Part shown: one piece after another, positions 13,230-16,909 of the stretch | Position numbering within the stretch: position 1 is the first letter of the stretch | Layout: each line of letters starts with the position of its first letter | Assembly: GCA_021731215.1 (NCBI GenBank) | Contig: JAKFXU010000434.1 | Location: 1-16,909 of the forward strand | Reading direction: 5' to 3' | Origin: Rhodoferax sp. | Lineage (GTDB): Bacteria > Pseudomonadota > Gammaproteobacteria > Burkholderiales > Burkholderiaceae_C | Length of the DNA stretch: 16,909 nt | Program-made: the position numbers and the translations under genes | Notes under the pieces: model-generated | Database searches by the model: none | Seen by the model: the letters and a program-made list of their open reading frames with translations, nothing else | Told to the model about the DNA's origin: nothing

Positions 13230-15428
13230 TCAGGTGCCGATCTTGCCGCCGTCGTTCTTGGTGATGACGATGGTGGCCGTGCGGGGCCGCTTGCCGGCGC
13301 CGTAACCGGCGTTGCTGGGCCACTGGCTGGTGTACTTGGTCGGGTCGGCGATGTCGGCCATCTTGGTGCCCTCACCGGGGTGCTGGATGTTGATGAACAT
13401 GGCCTTGCCGTCGGGCGTCTCGCACAGACCGGTGATTTCGCAATCCTTGGCACCGACCAGGAAACGTTTGAGCGTATTGGCCGTGGGGGCCTTGCCGACG
13501 TAGGTGTCCACGCTCAGCGTGCTGCCATCGGTCTTGGTGTAGCTCAGTGTCTTCTTGCCGCCGTCGCCTACCTGGCCCGGCTGCGCGGCCAGCATCATGC
13601 TGTTGGTGACGTCGGTATAGGCGCCGTCGTCGGTCTGGATCCACATGATGCCGGTGTAGGGGCTGAACACCAGGCCGTCGGGGCTGGAGAAGTCCTGATC
13701 GCCGGTCAGATTGGACCAGTTGACTTTGGCGGCATCGGCGTCCGTCTGGGCGCCGAAGGCGTACACGTCCCAGGTGAAGCTGGTGGCAGCGGAGCCGGCC
13801 GCGCCTTCCTTCATGCGCAGGATGTGGCCGTTGGGGTTGCCGTTCTGGGCCGTGGCGCTCTTCATGTCGGTGTAAACGCGCGGGTTGGGGCTGTCGGGGG
13901 CCAACTGGCTGGCGCTGGCGGGCTCGACGCGGCGGTTGCTGTTGTTGGTCAGCGTGAAATAGACCTCGCCATTGGCTGGGTTGACACCGCTCCACTCGGG
14001 ACGGTCCATCTTGGTGGCGCCCACCGCGTCGGCGGCGATGCGGGCATTGACGCACACGTCGGCCTGGTCGGCAAACACATAGCCGCCATAGCTGGCAATC
14101 GTGGGGTTGCTGATGGACAGTTCCAGCCACAAGCCCGAGCCGTCGTTGTTGTACTTGGCAACGTACAGTTTGCCGCTGTCGAGGTACTTGTCGCCGGTGG
14201 CCATGGCGCTGATGGGACTGGCATCGGCGGCGTCCCAGTTGGCGGCGCTGACAAACTTGTAGATGTACTCGTTGCGCGCGTCGTCACCCATGTAGACGGC
14301 GAGCGGCTTGCCGACCGCCGGGACGCTGAAGGAGGCGCTCTCATGGGCGTAACGGCCCATCGCGGTGCGTTTCTTGGCGGTGCGGGTCTTGTCGTAGGCG
14401 TCAATCTCAACGATGTAGCCCATGGTGTTGAGCTCGTTGCGGTAGTCGTCGCTGCCGTCGGTGCTGGTGCCGAGCTTGCTATTGTCCCAGCGCGCGTACT
14501 TGTCGGCCGTGCCACCGGTCTGCCAGCCATGGCGCGAGGCGGCGCCCTGGTTGCGGCCGTAGCGTTTGAGCGCAGTGACGCTCTTGTCATTGTTGCGCGC
14601 CGTATCGTCGGTGCTGTTGCGGAAGAAGTAGCCAGCCCAGTTTTCCTCACCGGTCAGGAAGCTGCCCCACGGCGTCTTGCCGGTGCCGCAGTTGTTGAGC
14701 GTGCCGCGGGTGCGGGTGCCGCTGGTCGAGTACTTGGTGACCAGCAGCGCATTGCCGCGCGCCGGACCGGCGAGCTCGATGTCGCTCAGGGGCGTGAGGC
14801 GGAAATTGAACGCCGAGCTTTGCACCGTGGCCCACTTGCCGCTGGTCTTCTTGACCTCGACCACCGAAATACCGTGAATCGCGATTTCCTTGTCCACTTC
14901 GACCGCCGGGCGCGGGAGCGTGGCCGTGCCGCCATTGGCGTGGATGAAGAAAGAAGTCAGTGTCTCATCGGTGGTCGCTTCATGGTTGACCGCCAGCAGG
15001 CCGCGCTCGATAGCGGAGGTGGAAGGCTTGCCGCTGGCATCCAGGCCGAACCATTCCATGCCGTCATGGTGGTCGCCGGCGCGGTTCTCAAAGTCAGTGT
15101 CGGTGCCGTCGTTCTTGTAGGCCGGGGTGGTGGCCGTGAGCGGGTCGCCCAGGGCGTAGATCACGCTGGCGGTGTAGCCGGCCGGCACGGTCACGGTATC
15201 GGCCAGGCTCTTGGCCACGGCGCTGAAACCCAGCAGCGTGGCGGCGGGCGCCGCAGCGACGTCGCCGCAGGCCGCAACGCCCAGGCCACCCAGCATGGCA
15301 GTGCCCACGGTGCCGACGCTGCCGCGCAGCAGACCGCGCCGGCTCAGGCGGGCCTGCAGCACCGAGTCGAAGCTCGGGTTGGCGCTAGTGTTGGAGTTTT
15401 CATCGTTGAAGTCGATTTGATCGATCAT
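13230..15428 (-). CDS. phoX: PhoX-family (DUF839) alkaline phosphatase, Tat-exported (732 aa)
   Basis: This is a secreted Ca/Fe-dependent alkaline phosphatase that releases phosphate from organic monoesters. The N-terminus has a twin-arginine signal, SRRGLLRG with R30 and R31, a hydrophobic segment and VAAC (C54), which could also act as a lipobox. Family blocks follow: LLAVNHE (H149, E150), the LNNCGTGKTPWGSFLTGEENW region with C247 (probable iron-bridging cysteine) and E261-E262, HESASF, GDDARNEYIYKF, MDRPEWSGVNP, and FSSPDGLVFSPYTGIMWIQTDDG. CEITGLCETPDGKAMFINIQHPGE lies near the end. AGGAAA about 7 nt before the ATG supports the start. It is divergent from ppk; a four-site Pho array precedes it. 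A long reading frame on the opposite strand is a codon-bias shadow. Confidence 0.94.
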   Translation of the reverse strand: MIDQIDFNDENSNTSANPSFDSVLQARLSRRGLLRGSVGTVGTAMLGGLGVAACGDVAAAPAATLLGFSAVAKSLADTVTVPAGYTASVIYALGDPLTATTPAYKNDGTDTDFENRAGDHHDGMEWFGLDASGKPSTSAIERGLLAVNHEATTDETLTSFFIHANGGTATLPRPAVEVDKEIAIHGISVVEVKKTSGKWATVQSSAFNFRLTPLSDIELAGPARGNALLVTKYSTSGTRTRGTLNNCGTGKTPWGSFLTGEENWAGYFFRNSTDDTARNNDKSVTALKRYGRNQGAASRHGWQTGGTADKYARWDNSKLGTSTDGSDDYRNELNTMGYIVEIDAYDKTRTAKKRTAMGRYAHESASFSVPAVGKPLAVYMGDDARNEYIYKFVSAANWDAADASPISAMATGDKYLDSGKLYVAKYNNDGSGLWLELSISNPTIASYGGYVFADQADVCVNARIAADAVGATKMDRPEWSGVNPANGEVYFTLTNNSNRRVEPASASQLAPDSPNPRVYTDMKSATAQNGNPNGHILRMKEGAAGSAATSFTWDVYAFGAQTDADAAKVNWSNLTGDQDFSSPDGLVFSPYTGIMWIQTDDGAYTDVTNSMMLAAQPGQVGDGGKKTLSYTKTDGSTLSVDTYVGKAPTANTLKRFLVGAKDCEITGLCETPDGKAMFINIQHPGEGTKMADIADPTKYTSQWPSNAGYGAGKRPRTATIVITKNDGGKIGT

Positions 15429-15474
15429 GGTGGTTTCCTGGGTGTTTCGAAGCGAAAAGATGGCTCGCTACCGA

Positions 15475-15530
15475 ACGATAGGGACGCACTGTGACACCCA
15501 TGTGAAAAACGGGTGATCGATTGGTGACGC
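15475..15530 (-). promoter_or_regulatory. Four-half-site Pho box array and -10 of phoX
   Basis: On the minus strand four heptamers ending in TCAC lie exactly 11 bp apart: GCGTCAC, CGATCAC, TTTTCAC and GTGTCAC. The complementary GTGA of each starts at 15524, 15513, 15502 and 15491 on the plus strand. Matches to CTGTCAT are 4, 4, 4 and 5 of 7. TATCGT (15480-15475) begins exactly 10 bp after the last heptamer and serves as -10, about 47 bp before the start codon. This is the layout of a PhoB-activated promoter. Confidence 0.72.
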
Positions 15531-15614
15531 TGTGAGGGGCGCAGGCCCACCGTGCCGATAGACAATGCTTTTCTTTCACGGTCACACCAATGCAGGGGTG
15601 GCAGCAAGCAGCGG

Positions 15615-15668
15615 CTGTCACACGACTGTCATTAAACCGGTAAACAATCAGTCATCTATTTGTAATAT
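15615..15668 (+). promoter_or_regulatory. Two-half-site Pho box and promoter of ppk
   Basis: CTGTCAC (15615-15621), ACGA and CTGTCAT (15626-15632) form an almost perfect 18-bp Pho box, matching 13 of 14 half-site positions. AACAAT (15643-15648) starts 10 bp downstream and is the expected -10; TAATAT (15663-15668) is a better hexamer but further away than usual. The box is 52 bp before the ppk ATG. With the phoX array it forms a divergent PhoB-controlled intergenic region; nothing else is recognisable in the roughly 80 bp between the two arrays. Confidence 0.75.
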
Positions 15669-15684
15669 ACGGGTCCGCAACGTC

Positions 15685-16909
15685 ATGCCTTCTTCCTCTC
15701 GTCAGTTGCAACTGACACAGGCTTTTCCAGGTGTGGCGCTGCTTGATCGCGACCACAGCATTCTCGCGTTCAACGAACGGGTGCTGGACTGGGCCTACCG
15801 TAAGGACGTGCCCCTGCTCGAGCGCCTGCGTTACCTGTGCATTGTCTCTTCCAATCTGGACGAATTTTTTGAGGTCAGGGCCGAACCCCATTTGGTGGCG
15901 AACCAGCGTCAAGACCACAAGGGTCAATTCACGGTCGAATCGTTTGAGCGCCTGGCCGATGCCGCGCACACCCTGGTGGCGCGCCAGTACGCGCTGTACA
16001 ACGATGACTTGATGCCCGCGCTGGAAAGGCAAGGTGTCAAAGTGGTCGCTCATGGCGAGCGCAATGGGGCACAGCGGCGCTGGGTCAAACAGTATTTCGA
16101 GCGTGAAGTCCGTCCCTTGTTGCTTCCGGTCGGGCTGGATCCGTCGCACCCGTTTCCGCAAGTGGCCAACAAGTCGCTCAATTTCATCGTGCGCCTGGGC
16201 GGGCGCGATGCGTTCGGGCGGGAAAACGACATTGCCATTGTCAAGGTGCCGCGCGTGTTGCCGCGCATGATCCGCATGCCCGACAAGCTGGCTGGAGGCG
16301 CTGACTTTTTTGTCTCGCTGTCGAGCGTCATCCGCGCACATCTGGCGGAATTGTTTCCTGGCCGCGAGGTTGGACAGTTTTCACAGTTTCGGGTCACCCG
16401 CCACTCTGATCTTGCGGTCGATGAAGAGGATGTCAAGAACTTGCGCACCGCCCTGCGCCAGGGCCTGCAACACCGCCATTTTGGCCAGGCAGTGCGGCTG
16501 GAGGTGTCGGCCGGGTGTTCTGAGTATCTTTCAGCTTTTCTGCTCAAACAATTCGATTTGCCGGACCCGGCCCTGTACCGTGTCCCCGGGCCCGTCAACC
16601 TGGTTCGATTGACTCAATTGGTCGATCTGGTAGATGCACCGCAACTGTGCTTTCCTTCTTATAAGGCGTGTTATCCGACCCAGCTCACGCCCGGGGTATC
16701 GTTCTTTGAGCGGCTCAAGCAGGGCGATGTTTTCATCCACCAGCCGTTTGAGAGTTTTGGCGGCGTCCTGGCGTTTTTGCGCGAAGCGGTGCATGACCCG
16801 CAGGTGCTGGCGATCAAGCAGACCATCTACCGCACCGGCACCGACTCCGAGCTGATGGACCTGCTGCGCGAGGCCGTGCGTCGCGGCAAGGAAGTGACCG
16901 TGGTGGTGG
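15685..16909 (+). CDS. ppk: Polyphosphate kinase 1, 3' end missing (408 codons visible)
   Basis: This enzyme makes polyphosphate reversibly from ATP. The frame is open from the ATG to the end of the window. Visible features are the N-terminal FNERVLDWA and RLRYLCIVSSNLDEFFEVR blocks (N57 corresponds to the ATP-binding Asn45 of E. coli), the middle-domain RPLLLPVGLDPSHPFPQVANKSLNF region, and the start of the first catalytic C domain with FERLKQGDVFIHQPFESF and AIKQTIYRTGTDSELMDLL. The sequence stops at GKEVTVVV, before the phosphorylated histidine. The N-terminus is about 12 residues longer than in E. coli. No good Shine-Dalgarno sequence precedes the ATG. A near-consensus Pho box upstream and divergent phoX point to phosphate control. 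Confidence 0.96.
   Translation, partial: MPSSSRQLQLTQAFPGVALLDRDHSILAFNERVLDWAYRKDVPLLERLRYLCIVSSNLDEFFEVRAEPHLVANQRQDHKGQFTVESFERLADAAHTLVARQYALYNDDLMPALERQGVKVVAHGERNGAQRRWVKQYFEREVRPLLLPVGLDPSHPFPQVANKSLNFIVRLGGRDAFGRENDIAIVKVPRVLPRMIRMPDKLAGGADFFVSLSSVIRAHLAELFPGREVGQFSQFRVTRHSDLAVDEEDVKNLRTALRQGLQHRHFGQAVRLEVSAGCSEYLSAFLLKQFDLPDPALYRVPGPVNLVRLTQLVDLVDAPQLCFPSYKACYPTQLTPGVSFFERLKQGDVFIHQPFESFGGVLAFLREAVHDPQVLAIKQTIYRTGTDSELMDLLREAVRRGKEVTVVV

Noticed and set aside
12968..13264. ORF starting at the ATG overlapping the olsB stop (98 codons)
   Set aside because: Its translation has no family features, while two other frames in the same stretch carry the phosphoesterase signature; it also runs into the phoX 3' end.
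13380..15494. Very long plus-strand reading frame (about 700 codons) opposite phoX
   Set aside because: It is a mirror of phoX codon bias: its translation is low-complexity Val/Gly/Ala-rich with no recognisable domain, while the minus strand encodes all PhoX family blocks, a ribosome site and a Tat signal.

Overview
The window is a chromosomal segment of a high-GC betaproteobacterium. Burkholderiales, and within it a Comamonadaceae-type genome (Rhodoferax/Polaromonas-like), is my inference from the protein sequences and from gene orders such as xseA-sodB and icd-clpS-clpA. I see no insertion sequence, phage gene, CRISPR array, tRNA or rRNA. Both edges cut genes: xseA lacks its 5' end and ppk lacks its 3' end.

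Left part (1-7122), housekeeping. The end of xseA (exonuclease VII large subunit) is followed by sodB (iron superoxide dismutase). Convergent to these are a DUF192 exported protein and a small Ala/Lys-rich exported protein with an 11-residue repeat. Then come icd (NADP isocitrate dehydrogenase) and the clpS-clpA adaptor/unfoldase pair. Several clear intrinsic terminators separate the units. The gap between clpA and the next gene is packed with GC-rich hairpins, including a perfect 17-bp stem.

Middle part (7123-9155). An orphan periplasmic iron-binding protein of the FbpA/FutA family lies on the minus strand, with a promoter overlapped by a Fur-box-like palindrome. A patatin-like lipoprotein phospholipase diverges from it.

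Right part (9140-16909), membrane lipid and phosphate. A PlsC-family acyltransferase (candidate OlsA) lies on the minus strand, preceded by a 39-codon membrane-peptide ORF. A plus-strand unit follows: an M14/aspartoacylase-like metallohydrolase, an alpha/beta hydrolase and OlsB (ornithine N-acyltransferase). After olsB lies a short frameshifted remnant of an LpxH-like metallophosphoesterase. Then come the Tat-exported alkaline phosphatase PhoX (minus) and, divergent from it, ppk (polyphosphate kinase 1).

The main discovery is regulatory. Direct-repeat arrays with the exact 7-4-7 spacing (11-bp period) of PhoB boxes lie upstream of olsB (four half-sites, overlapping the end of the preceding gene), phoX (four half-sites) and ppk (two half-sites). 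A weaker two-half-site box lies upstream of the candidate olsA. Together they suggest a phosphate-starvation island that couples phosphorus-free ornithine-lipid synthesis to phosphate scavenging and polyphosphate metabolism. The sequence shows the sites; that PhoB binds them is inference.
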